A stretch of DNA of 64,000 nucleotides from Mycolicibacterium agri (GTDB lineage: Bacteria; Actinomycetota; Actinomycetes; Mycobacteriales; Mycobacteriaceae). Numbering within the stretch: the first letter of the stretch is position 1; each line of letters opens with the position of its first letter. The stretch is from contig NZ_PDCP01000011.1 in NCBI RefSeq assembly GCF_002553505.1, positions 1-64,000 of the forward strand. The letters run 5' to 3'. The translations under genes were made by a program, and so were the position numbers. Below, piece after piece: positions 56,896 to 64,000 of this stretch. The notes under the pieces are model-generated. The model searched no databases, was not told where the DNA came from, and was given only the letters and a program-made list of their open reading frames with translations.

Positions 56896-58028
56896 CCGCC
56901 TGCGTGTTCGATGCGAGGAAGAAGGGTGGCGCACGCTCATCGCCCAGCACGGCACGCCGCTGCTGGTGCTCGATCACTATCGCGTCATCGAGCAGTGCCG
57001 CCTGCTGGCCGCGCATCTGGCCGGCTTCCGCCTGCATTATGCGATGAAGGCGGCGCCACACCCTTCAGTCCTACGCGCCGTCGCCGCCAGCGGGTGCGGC
57101 TTCGACGTCGCCAGCACCACTGAGATCGATCTCGTTGCCGCGCTGGGCCTCCCAGTGAACCTGTGCATCAACACCCATCCGATCAAGAAACTGCGCGACA
57201 TCGACCAGCGCCTACATCGCCGGCGTGCGCACCTTCGTCGTCGACAACCCCGTCGAGGCCCAGAAATTCACCGGCCTGCCCAGCGACATCGAGATCTTGG
57301 TGCGGTTGGCATTCCCCAATCCCGCAGCGAAATCCGATCTTTCGACGAAGTTCGGCGTGCGGCCCGCCGACGCGGAACTCGTCGTCAAGCACGTACTGGC
57401 CACCGGCGTGCGGTTTGCGGGCTTCAGCTTCCACGTCGGCAGCCAGGGCCCCAGCGTGGGGCCGTATCGCGAAGCCCTGCGCGGCACCCTCGACCTCGTC
57501 GGCCACATCGACGAAACCCTCGGCGTGCCAACGCGAATCATCGACATCGGCGGCGGCTTTCCGGTGACCTATCGCGATCCGATGCCGACGATCGACGCCA
57601 TCGCAGCCGTCGTCGACGACGTACTCGGCGCCCGCCGAGATGAATTCACGCTGCTGGCCGAACCAGGACGTTTTCTGGCCGCCGACTGCACGACGTTGCT
57701 GACGAGCGTGGTCGGCAGCGCCGTGCGCAACGGCCGCCTGTGGCACTACCTCGACGACGGCATCTACGGCAGCTATTCGAACGTCATGACCGAGGACGTG
57801 CATCCGCCGATCGTGGCGCTTCGCGAGATCGTCGACGGTGTCGGCGCCGACGAGTCGGTGACGTTGGCCGGGCCGACGTGTGACAGCGCCGACGTCATCG
57901 CCCGCGACTACCCGATGCCCACACTCGGCATCGGCGACGTGGTGGTGAGCCCTCTGATGGGGGCCTACACATCGGTCACGGCGTCACGATTCAACGGAAT
58001 CCCGGCGACGAAAATCGTCGAAGTGTGA
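56864..58028 (+). pseudogene. frameshifted ornithine/diaminopimelate decarboxylase-type PLP enzyme
   Basis: Two frames together encode one fold-type III PLP decarboxylase of about 388 residues. The first (56864 to about 57205) has LLVLDHYRVIEQCRLLAAHL and the PLP lysine in FRLHYAMKAAPHPSVLRAVA. The second (about 57206-58028) has the glycine loop IIDIGGGFPVTYRDP, EPGRFLAAD and GPTCDSADVIARDY with the active Cys and Asp. At 57205-57206 one extra C (GACCAGCGCC for expected GACAGCGCC) shifts the frame; reading across gives KKLRDIDSAYIAGVRTFVVD, a normal sequence. All catalytic residues remain, so the break is very recent or a sequencing error. If intact it would make a polyamine. Confidence 0.82.
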
Positions 58029-58185
58029 AGCCGGAGCGCGTTGCGGTCCGGCCACGGCTCCCCGTGCTCACCGCTGCTTGGTGCTCAGTGCGCTAGCGTG
58101 GTTGACGAATCGCTCACGCGGCCGAAAACGGCGTTCCGACGCAAGCGTCGCCGGGAGCGGCGCCCAAACAAGAGCAGGAGAGGTC

Positions 58186-59094
58186 ATGACCTACCCGCCA
58201 AGCAGCTCCGGATATCCGCCCGGGCAGCAGCCCACCACCCAGTTCAGCGCTCCGACGCAGCAGTTCGGCAAAGTCGAGCAGCCGTCGACGCAGTCATCGT
58301 CCTCGGCAACCACTCCAGGCGCGGCCAATCCCAACAAGTTGCCACTGATCTTGCTCGCGGTCGTCGCGGTGCTCGGCCTGCTCGTCTACCTGTTCAGCTT
58401 TGGCACCATGTTCAAGATTGAGAGCACCGACTTCCCGCAGCTGGGCAGCGCCAGCGGCACGTCGCTGGGTCTTGGCCTGGCCGTCGTGGCGTCGCTGCTC
58501 GCCGCGCTGATCGCCGGCGCGAGCCTGCTGCCCAGGCAGAAGGCACCCACAGGCGTCATCGCCGCCATCTCCGTGCTGGGCTTTCTTCTGGTGCTCGCCG
58601 AGATCATCAACGTGCCGTCCGGGGTCACCATCGGCTGGGCGCTCTACGTCGTCATCCTGCTGACCTTCCTGCAGTCCGCCGTGTCGATCGGCGCGCTGCT
58701 GATGGACTCCGGCATCATCTCCGCGCCCGCGCCGAAGCCGAAGTTCGAGCAGCAGCCGCAGTACGGCCAGTACGGCGGACCCAGCCAGTACTACGGCCAG
58801 GTCGGCAGCGGCCAGCATCAAGGCCAGCACCATCAGGGCGGCCCGCAGCATCAGCAGCGCCCGCCCTACGGCGGTGGCCAGTACGGCGGCGGCCAGTACG
58901 GCCAGCAGTCCTCCTCCGGCGGCTACCCGCCGATCGGCCAGCAGGGCGGCCCGCCGACCCCACCGACCGGTTTCCCGACCTACGGCCAGCCGCAATCGTC
59001 GTCGTCCTCGCCGACCGGCCAGGTGCCGTCGCAGGGGCAGTCCTCGTCCTCGTCGTCGTCTTCGTCGAATCAGTCCGGCAACTCGACGTCCTAG
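58186..59094 (+). CDS. Rv0954-like membrane protein with Gln/Gly/Ser-rich tail (34 kDa antigen type, DUF5336)
   Basis: This 302-residue protein has a Gln/Pro/Ser-rich N-terminus of about 50 residues, four membrane helices (about 52-190) and a long C-terminal tail rich in Gln, Gly, Tyr, His and finally Ser. The layout and the PNKLPLILLAVVAVLGLLVYL start of helix 1 match Rv0954 of M. tuberculosis, a cell-envelope protein linked to the division machinery. The ATG at 58186 has GCAGGAG upstream. It lies before perM, as in M. tuberculosis, and the two may work in the same envelope process. Confidence 0.9.
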   Translation: MTYPPSSSGYPPGQQPTTQFSAPTQQFGKVEQPSTQSSSSATTPGAANPNKLPLILLAVVAVLGLLVYLFSFGTMFKIESTDFPQLGSASGTSLGLGLAVVASLLAALIAGASLLPRQKAPTGVIAAISVLGFLLVLAEIINVPSGVTIGWALYVVILLTFLQSAVSIGALLMDSGIISAPAPKPKFEQQPQYGQYGGPSQYYGQVGSGQHQGQHHQGGPQHQQRPPYGGGQYGGGQYGQQSSSGGYPPIGQQGGPPTPPTGFPTYGQPQSSSSSPTGQVPSQGQSSSSSSSSSNQSGNSTS

Positions 59095-59106
59095 TTCGAG
59101 CCTCGC

Positions 59107-60735
59107 GTGCGTGAATACCGCGTGCGCGAGCGAACAGCTGCTATACCGCTAGTGGTGGAGAACAGGTCGGTCGGCGCTCGCCAGGCTCGTGACCTGTTCC
59201 GGGTCGCGTTCGGCCCATCGGCGGTGGCGTTGGTGATCATCGCGGCCGTGGTGCTGGTCGAGCTGCTGATCGCCAACAGCGACATGACCGGCGCGTTCGG
59301 CGCGATCGCCAGCATGTGGCTGGGCGTGCATCAGGTCCCGATCTCGATCGGCGGCCGTGAACTGGGCGTGATGCCGCTGCTGCCGGTGCTCGCGATGGTG
59401 TGGGGCACGGCGCGCACGACGGCCGCCGCCACACCGCCGCGGGGCTCGTGGTTCGTCGTGCGGTGGATCGTCGCGTCGGCCCTCGGCGGCCCGCTGTTGA
59501 TCGCCGCCATCTGCCTGGCGGTGATTCACGACGCGTCGTCGGTGATCACCGAGTTGCAGACGCCCAACGCGTTGCGCGCGTTCACCGGCGTGCTGGCCGT
59601 GCACGCGATCGGCGCGGCGCTCGGCGTCGGCTCGCGGGTCGGCAGACGGGTGCTCGCGGCGGTGGGCGCGCCGCAGTGGGTGGCCGACGCGGGCAGGCCC
59701 GCAGTGGCCGGGGTGCTGGCGCTGCTCGGACTCTCCAGTGCGGCGACGGCGCTGTCGCTGGTGGTGCACTGGTCGACGATGCACGAGCTGTATGCGATCA
59801 CCGACTCGATATTCGGCCAGTTCAGCCTGACCGTGCTGTCGGCGTTGTACGCGCCGAACGTCATCGTCGGCGCGTCCGCGATCGCGGTCGGGTCGAGCGC
59901 GCACGTCGGGCTCGCGACGTTCAGTTCGTTCACGGTGTTCGGCGGCGACATCCCCGCCTTGCCGGTGCTGGCCGCGGTGCCGACGCCGCCGCTGGGCCCG
60001 GTGTGGGTGGCGTTGCTGATCATCGGCGCGGCGTCGGGCGTGGTGGTCGGCCAGCAATGCGGACGACGGCCGCTGCCGCTGCTGCCCGCGCTGGGCAAGG
60101 TCGTGCTCGCCTCGGCCATCGCGGCGGTGACGATGGCGTTGCTGGCTTACGCAGGCAGCGGCCAGCTGGGCAATTTCGGCCATGTTGGCGTCGACCAGGC
60201 CACGTTCGCGCCCGCGGTGTTTCTGTGGTTCGTCGGCATCGGCGCGCTGACCGTCGCCATGGCCGGCGGCATCACCCGCGGCCTCCGCACGCCCAAACCC
60301 GCCACCTCTACGCCCAAACGGACATTTGGGCGCAAAAGTGCGAGTGGAGCGCGCCAAAATGTCGATCTCGACGAGGAGGGGCGCGAGTCTGAGGCGGCCC
60401 ACGAAGGGGACGAACCCGAGTCCGAGGAGGGGGGCGGGTCTGACGAGCCCGACGCCGACGCCACCGCACTCGAGCCCGACGCCGACGACGCGGCACCCGA
60501 GCCCGAACCTGAGCCCGAACCTGAGCCCGAACCTGAGCCCGAACCCGCAGACGACCTCGACCTGGGCGACGAGCTCCCCCGCTATGAACCACCCGCGCCC
60601 GTGTCGCTGCCGCCGACCGCGCACGTCGGCCCCGCCGATGACGACCTGCCCGATCCCGAGGACCTCGCGTTCATCGACGACGAGGACGCCTCGCCGGGCC
60701 CGGTCGGCGAGCACCGGCGCAAGACCGACGATTAG
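59107..60735 (+). CDS. perM: PerM-like (Rv0955) integral membrane protein, DUF6350
   Basis: This 542-residue protein has about ten membrane helices over residues 30-395 and then an acidic disordered tail. The helical part matches Rv0955/PerM, which is needed for M. tuberculosis persistence and cell division. The tail holds a [11 protein letters not shown] tract of Glu-Pro dipeptides and ends [18 protein letters not shown]. Where helices end and tail begins (about residues 400-420), the coding sequence contains a copy of a dispersed palindromic repeat (60308-60371), giving [23 protein letters not shown] start, 12 bp after the Rv0954-like gene. Confidence 0.88.
   Translation: MREYRVRERTAAIPLVVENRSVGARQARDLFRVAFGPSAVALVIIAAVVLVELLIANSDMTGAFGAIASMWLGVHQVPISIGGRELGVMPLLPVLAMVWGTARTTAAATPPRGSWFVVRWIVASALGGPLLIAAICLAVIHDASSVITELQTPNALRAFTGVLAVHAIGAALGVGSRVGRRVLAAVGAPQWVADAGRPAVAGVLALLGLSSAATALSLVVHWSTMHELYAITDSIFGQFSLTVLSALYAPNVIVGASAIAVGSSAHVGLATFSSFTVFGGDIPALPVLAAVPTPPLGPVWVALLIIGAASGVVVGQQCGRRPLPLLPALGKVVLASAIAAVTMALLAYAGSGQLGNFGHVGVDQATFAPAVFLWFVGIGALTVAMAGGITRGLRTPKPATSTPKRTFGRKSASGARQNVDLDEEGRESEAAHEGDEPESEEGGGSDEPDADATALEPDADDAAPEPEPEPEPEPEPEPEPADDLDLGDELPRYEPPAPVSLPPTAHVGPADDDLPDPEDLAFIDDEDASPGPVGEHRRKTDD
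60308..60371 (+). repeat. dispersed repeat, CGCCCAAA type, copy inside perM
   Basis: This stretch matches the reverse complement of 48077-48140, with one mismatch over the first 38 positions. The hairpin CGCCCAAA-cggaca-TTTGGGCG is at 60311-60332. It is in frame and translated, so the element was tolerated in a linker between membrane and acidic domains. Confidence 0.82.
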
Positions 60736-60744
60736 GCTCGTCGC

Positions 60745-61374
60745 GTGCAGCAACCGCTCCGTGTGCCCCCCACCGCACCGGCGCGAGTAGTGGTGCTGGC
60801 GTCGGGCACCGGTTCGTTGCTGGAGTCTCTGCTCGAGTCGGCGGTCGGCGACTACCCGGCCCGCATCGTCGCCGTCGGTGTCGACCGCGACTGCCGCGCC
60901 GAAGAGGTGGCCGCCGCCGCGTCGGTGCCCAGCTACAAGGTCCGGTTGAAGGACTACCCCGACCGCGAGGCGTGGGACGCGGCGATCACCGAAGCCACCG
61001 CCGCGCACAACCCCGACTGGGTGGTATCGGCCGGCTTCATGAAAATCCTTGGCCCGCAGTTCCTTGAGCGATTTCCCGGCCGGGTCGTCAACACGCATCC
61101 CGCGCTGCTGCCCGCCTTCCCCGGCGCACACGCCGTGCCCGACGCGCTGGCCTACGGCGTCAAAGTCACCGGCTGCAGCGTGCATCTTGTCGACGCGGGC
61201 ACCGACACCGGGCCGATCCTCGCGCAGCAGTCAGTGCCGGTGCTCGACGACGACGACGAAGCCGCCCTGCACGAACGCATTAAGGTCGTCGAGCGGCGAC
61301 TCCTGGTGGATGTCCTGGCCGCGCTGGCAACGCGCGGAGTGACCTGGACGGGACGAAAGGCGACGATAGGATGA
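60745..61374 (+). CDS. purN: phosphoribosylglycinamide formyltransferase
   Basis: The 209-residue transformylase puts a formyl group from 10-formyl-THF on GAR in purine synthesis. It has [13 protein letters not shown] (phosphate loop), [14 protein letters not shown] with catalytic Asn/His region (VNTHPALLP) and [19 protein letters not shown] with the catalytic Asp. The GTG start has TAGGCT 6 nt upstream and no ribosome site, so it is likely leaderless. Its stop overlaps the purH start (ATGA). The orthologue is Rv0956. Confidence 0.96.
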   Translation: MQQPLRVPPTAPARVVVLASGTGSLLESLLESAVGDYPARIVAVGVDRDCRAEEVAAAASVPSYKVRLKDYPDREAWDAAITEATAAHNPDWVVSAGFMKILGPQFLERFPGRVVNTHPALLPAFPGAHAVPDALAYGVKVTGCSVHLVDAGTDTGPILAQQSVPVLDDDDEAALHERIKVVERRLLVDVLAALATRGVTWTGRKATIG

Positions 61375-62942
61375 CGGACAGCGACGGGCGCAGACCGATT
61401 CGACGGGCGCTGGTCAGCGTGTACGACAAGACCGGACTGCCCGAACTGGCGAAGGGCCTGCACGAGGCGGGCGTGGCCATCGTCTCGACCGGATCGACCG
61501 CTAAAACCATTGCCGCAGCAGGTGTTCCGGTCACCCCCGTCGAGGAGCTGACGGGATTTCCCGAGGTGCTCGACGGCCGCGTCAAGACCCTGCATCCGCG
61601 CGTGCATGCCGGCCTGCTTGCCGACCTGCGCAAGCCCGAACACGCTGCGGCCCTTGAGGAACTCGGCATCGCGGCATTCGACCTCGTGGTCGCCAACCTG
61701 TACCCGTTCAGCGAGACCGTCGCCTCGGGCGCCGACGTCGACGAATGCGTCGAGCAGATCGACATCGGCGGCCCGTCCATGGTGCGCGCGGCCGCCAAGA
61801 ACCACCCCAGCGTCGCGGTGGTGGTCGATCCGCGAGGCTACGACGGCGTGCTGGCGGCGGTACGCGCCGGCGGCTTCACGCTTGCCGAACGAAAGATATT
61901 GGCATCGCTGGCCTTTCGTCACACCGCCGAGTACGACGTGGCCGTCGCCAGCTGGATGGGGTCGACCCTTGCGCCCGAAGAACCCGCACAGCAGTTGCCG
62001 GCCTGGTTCGGCGGAACATGGCGGCGCAGCGGCGTGCTGCGCTACGGCGAGAACCCGCACCAGCAGGCGGCCCTCTACACCGACGACTCCGCGTGGTCCG
62101 GCCTGGCGCAGGCCGAGCAGCTGCACGGAAAAGAGATGTCCTACAACAACTTCACCGACGTCGACGCAGCGTGGCGGGCCGCCTTCGATCACCAAGAGAC
62201 GTGCGTGGCCATCATCAAGCACGCCAACCCGTGCGGCATCGCGATCTCGTCGGTGTCGGTGGCCGACGCCCATCGCAAGGCCCACGACTGCGACCCGCTG
62301 AGCGCATTCGGTGGCGTCATCGCCGCGAACACGACGGTCAGCGTCGAGATGGCCGAGACCGTCGCCGGCATCTTCACCGAGGTCATCATTGCGCCCGCCT
62401 ACGAAGACGGCGCAGTGGAAATCCTCAAGCGCAAGAAAAACATTCGCGTGCTCGTCGCGTCCGAGCCGATGCCGGGCGGCATCGAAATGCGCCAGATCAG
62501 CGGCGGGCTGCTGATGCAACAGCGTGACGCACTCGACGCGAGGGGCGACGACCCGAACAACTGGACACTCGCGACGGGCGAGCCCGCCGACCCGGCGACG
62601 CTGGCCGACCTTGTCTTCGCGTGGCGGGCCTGCCGTGCGGTGAAATCCAACGCGATCGTCGTCGCCGCCAACGGCGCCACCGTCGGCGTCGGCATGGGCC
62701 AGGTCAATCGCGTCGACGCGGCACGGCTTGCGGTCGAGCGTGGCGGTGAGCGGGTGCGCGGCGCCGTCGCCGCCTCCGACGCGTTCTTCCCGTTCCCCGA
62801 CGGCCTCGAGACGCTGACGAACGCCGGTGTGAAGGCGATTGTGCATCCCGGCGGGTCGGTGCGCGACGAAGAAGTCACCGAGGCCGCCGCCAATGCAGGC
62901 GTGACGCTGTACCTGACCGGAGCACGCCACTTCGCGCACTGA
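61371..62942 (+). CDS. purH: bifunctional AICAR transformylase/IMP cyclohydrolase
   Basis: This 523-residue enzyme performs the last two steps to IMP. Residues 1-200 form the cyclohydrolase ([43 protein letters not shown]). The remainder is the transformylase, with [12 protein letters not shown] and the Lys-His pair in [13 protein letters not shown], and ends [14 protein letters not shown]. It is translationally coupled to purN. The orthologue is Rv0957. Confidence 0.97.
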   Translation: MTDSDGRRPIRRALVSVYDKTGLPELAKGLHEAGVAIVSTGSTAKTIAAAGVPVTPVEELTGFPEVLDGRVKTLHPRVHAGLLADLRKPEHAAALEELGIAAFDLVVANLYPFSETVASGADVDECVEQIDIGGPSMVRAAAKNHPSVAVVVDPRGYDGVLAAVRAGGFTLAERKILASLAFRHTAEYDVAVASWMGSTLAPEEPAQQLPAWFGGTWRRSGVLRYGENPHQQAALYTDDSAWSGLAQAEQLHGKEMSYNNFTDVDAAWRAAFDHQETCVAIIKHANPCGIAISSVSVADAHRKAHDCDPLSAFGGVIAANTTVSVEMAETVAGIFTEVIIAPAYEDGAVEILKRKKNIRVLVASEPMPGGIEMRQISGGLLMQQRDALDARGDDPNNWTLATGEPADPATLADLVFAWRACRAVKSNAIVVAANGATVGVGMGQVNRVDAARLAVERGGERVRGAVAASDAFFPFPDGLETLTNAGVKAIVHPGGSVRDEEVTEAAANAGVTLYLTGARHFAH

Positions 62943-62964
62943 CGCCCTTGATAGGTTGCCGAAC

Positions 62965-63612
62965 ATGCTGATTGGCGTGCGCACAGCGGTGGTTGCGCTG
63001 GCCGCCATCGCACTCGCGGCCACGGCCTGCACGCGGGTCATCGACGACGCGCGCGTCGTCGCCGCGCCTGACATGGGCAAAGCCGGCGCCACCGCCGACG
63101 ATTGCACGAAGGTCGACACGCCGCTGACCACGATCCCCAGCCTCGCCGACGACGAGCCCGTCCTGAAGATCCCGCAGCCCGACAACTGGCAGCGGGTGTC
63201 GATGCTGGATTCCCCGCTGATCCGTTTCACGATGCGCAACGCGAGCCTGGCCAGAGACGCGTTCGCGCCGACTGTTGTCGTCACACTGGAAAACCATCCG
63301 GGCATCGCCGTGCCCGCGGACGTCTTCGACGCCCAGCAGGATGCGTTGCGGACCGGCGTCGGCGCGACCAACCTGCGCGTCACCGAGACGACGCTGTGCA
63401 GCCTGCCCGCCGAGATCATCGACTACATCACGCCGCCGCTGGGGATTCTGCCGCCGCATCCGGCGCGGGTGCTGTGCGCGGTGCTGCACACCGAGAACCG
63501 CACGTACGCGATGACGATGACGGTCCAGAGCGCCGATCCCGGCAACCAGACATACCAGCGCGACGCGGAAACCATCCTGAGCGGCTTCCAGATGCTCTCG
63601 CCGACGGCTTAG
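62965..63612 (+). CDS. LpqN/LpqT-like lipoprotein
   Basis: This is a 215-residue exported lipoprotein: signal LIGVRTAVVALAAIALAATAC with the lipid Cys at residue 22 or so. The mature part (PQPDNWQRVSMLDSPLIRFTMRNASLARDAFAPTVVVTLENHPG, ending ILSGFQML) matches the LpqN/LpqT family, whose members interact with envelope proteins or host factors. ATG at 62965 is chosen, three codons inside a longer frame, because TAGGTT lies exactly 7 nt before it with no ribosome site. It follows purH by 22 bp but probably has its own leaderless promoter. Confidence 0.85.
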   Translation: MLIGVRTAVVALAAIALAATACTRVIDDARVVAAPDMGKAGATADDCTKVDTPLTTIPSLADDEPVLKIPQPDNWQRVSMLDSPLIRFTMRNASLARDAFAPTVVVTLENHPGIAVPADVFDAQQDALRTGVGATNLRVTETTLCSLPAEIIDYITPPLGILPPHPARVLCAVLHTENRTYAMTMTVQSADPGNQTYQRDAETILSGFQMLSPTA

Positions 63613-63615
63613 CTC

Positions 63616-63678
63616 CGCGAGCAGACGCACAATCGCACAAAACGCCCGCGCAATCGTGCGAGTTCGCGTCTGCTCGCG
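63616..63678. repeat. intergenic palindromic element, CGAGCAGACGC type, copy 2
   Basis: Thirteen-bp arms CGCGAGCAGACGC and GCGTCTGCTCGCG enclose a second stem TCGCAC/GTGCGA. The arms equal the outer part of the element at 40731-40788. It begins 4 bp after the lipoprotein stop. Confidence 0.8.
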
Positions 63679-63738
63679 AGGGTTTTGTGGTCGAGTGATC
63701 ACAAAGCCATACCGCCATACCGCGTGAGGAGGCATGCA

Positions 63739-64000
63739 ATGGACGGCATCGCGGACATGGGCGGCACCACCGGCTGGGGCCCCGCGCAACGACCACGCGC
63801 CGACGAGCCGGTGTTCGAAGAGCCGTGGCAGGGCAGGGCGTTCGCGATGATGCTGTTGTCAAACAGGCTCGTCGGCGGCAATGTCGATTCGGTTCGACAT
63901 GCGATCGAGCGGCTGGACCGCGACGCCTATCTCGATGACGGCTACTACGGCCGCTGGCTCAACGGCGCCGAGCTGCTGCTGACGGAGAACGACGTGTTGG
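63739..64000 (+). CDS. nitrile hydratase beta-like subunit, N-terminal part (runs off the window)
   Basis: The ATG at 63739 has AGGAGG 6 nt upstream and opens MDGIADMGGTTGWGP, the typical start of nitrile hydratase/thiocyanate hydrolase beta-type subunits. It continues with FEEPWQGRAFAMMLLSNRL, then HAIERLDRDAYLDDGYYGRWLNGAELLLTE, to the window end. In nitrile hydratases the alpha subunit, with the metal-binding CxxCxxC, follows or precedes; it should be looked for just downstream. Whether the enzyme is Fe or Co type cannot be told from this subunit. Confidence 0.82.
   Translation, partial: MDGIADMGGTTGWGPAQRPRADEPVFEEPWQGRAFAMMLLSNRLVGGNVDSVRHAIERLDRDAYLDDGYYGRWLNGAELLLTENDVL

Noticed and set aside
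57190..57230. Programmed ribosomal frameshift in the PLP decarboxylase gene
   Set aside because: No slippery heptamer, stimulatory stem or internal ribosome site is seen at the junction; a single inserted base explains it better.
59149..61185. Minus-strand open frame of 678 codons opposite perM and purN
   Set aside because: Low-complexity Arg/Gly/His translation with no similarity; the plus strand has intact conserved genes over its whole length.
61152..63419. Minus-strand open frame of 755 codons opposite purH and the lipoprotein gene
   Set aside because: Antisense shadow of purH with no domain features and no ribosome site.
1..64000. tRNA, rRNA or CRISPR arrays
   Set aside because: No cloverleaf with conserved TTC-loop sequence, no rRNA-like stretch and no regularly spaced repeat with unique spacers was seen by eye; the tandem repeats found have no spacers.

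Overview
This window is high-GC actinobacterial chromosome and almost certainly a fast-growing Mycobacterium (Mycolicibacterium-like). Gene order follows the M. tuberculosis Rv0924c-Rv0957 backbone as I know it: mntH, Ku, LigD, an Rv0940c-like F420 oxidoreductase, a DUF4873 protein, a Fpg-family glycosylase, an SDR, pgi, chorismate mutase, uvrD1, an M23 peptidase, sucCD, an Rv0953c-like oxidoreductase, Rv0954, PerM (Rv0955), purN and purH. Between these anchors are accessory blocks of the kind found in environmental mycobacteria. I saw no rRNA, tRNA, CRISPR array, insertion sequence or prophage. Layout: 1-5.2 kb holds a cut secreted protein, mntH, three tandem paralogous small secreted proteins (one with an apparent ATT start), an SDR plus DapB-like pair behind a KstR-type box, and a DUF732 protein. 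5.2-16.4 kb holds the NHEJ genes ku and ligD, separated by a polyol module: mannitol dehydrogenase and a PfkB kinase diverge from a SorC regulator followed by a four-gene sugar ABC transporter. 16.4-23 kb holds a TetR-controlled DUF1772/NIPSNAP/DUF4267 operon, a VOC/SDR divergent pair and a CIO-like cytochrome bd oxidase. 23-27 kb is a CheB/CheR-like signalling cluster ending in two truncated convergent genes. 27-36 kb carries F420 enzymes, an AurF-like diiron protein, a frameshifted YihY, cobF, a PLP enzyme, a DNA glycosylase and secreted chorismate mutase. 36-45.7 kb holds a self-regulated HTH/membrane pair, pgi, an aldehyde dehydrogenase, an acyltransferase, intracellular chorismate mutase and uvrD1. 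45.8-48.1 kb is an unusual cluster of unknown proteins, one ending in a Cys/His/Tyr-rich tail, together with an HTTM-like membrane protein. 48-64 kb holds an M23 peptidase, sucCD, a thiolase-like protein, an SRPBCC/TetR operon, an F420 enzyme, a frameshifted PLP decarboxylase, Rv0954, PerM, purNH, an LpqN-like lipoprotein and the start of a nitrile hydratase beta-like gene. Cross-cutting signals: (i) three exact and one near match to the KstR operator pattern TnnAACnnGTTnnA, each upstream of lipid- or F420-type oxidoreductases or a thiolase; (ii) about nine 55-65 bp palindromic elements scattered between genes, some sharing a CCGACACGCCG core, and one lying inside the perM coding sequence; (iii) several genes whose start fits the leaderless pattern TANNNT-N7-ATG; (iv) two clear single-base frameshifts plus other split or truncated genes, which may be real decay or sequence errors. 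The most promising candidate for something new is the 45.8-48.1 kb cluster, which resembles peptide-toxin maturation loci of the SdpAB type only in layout.
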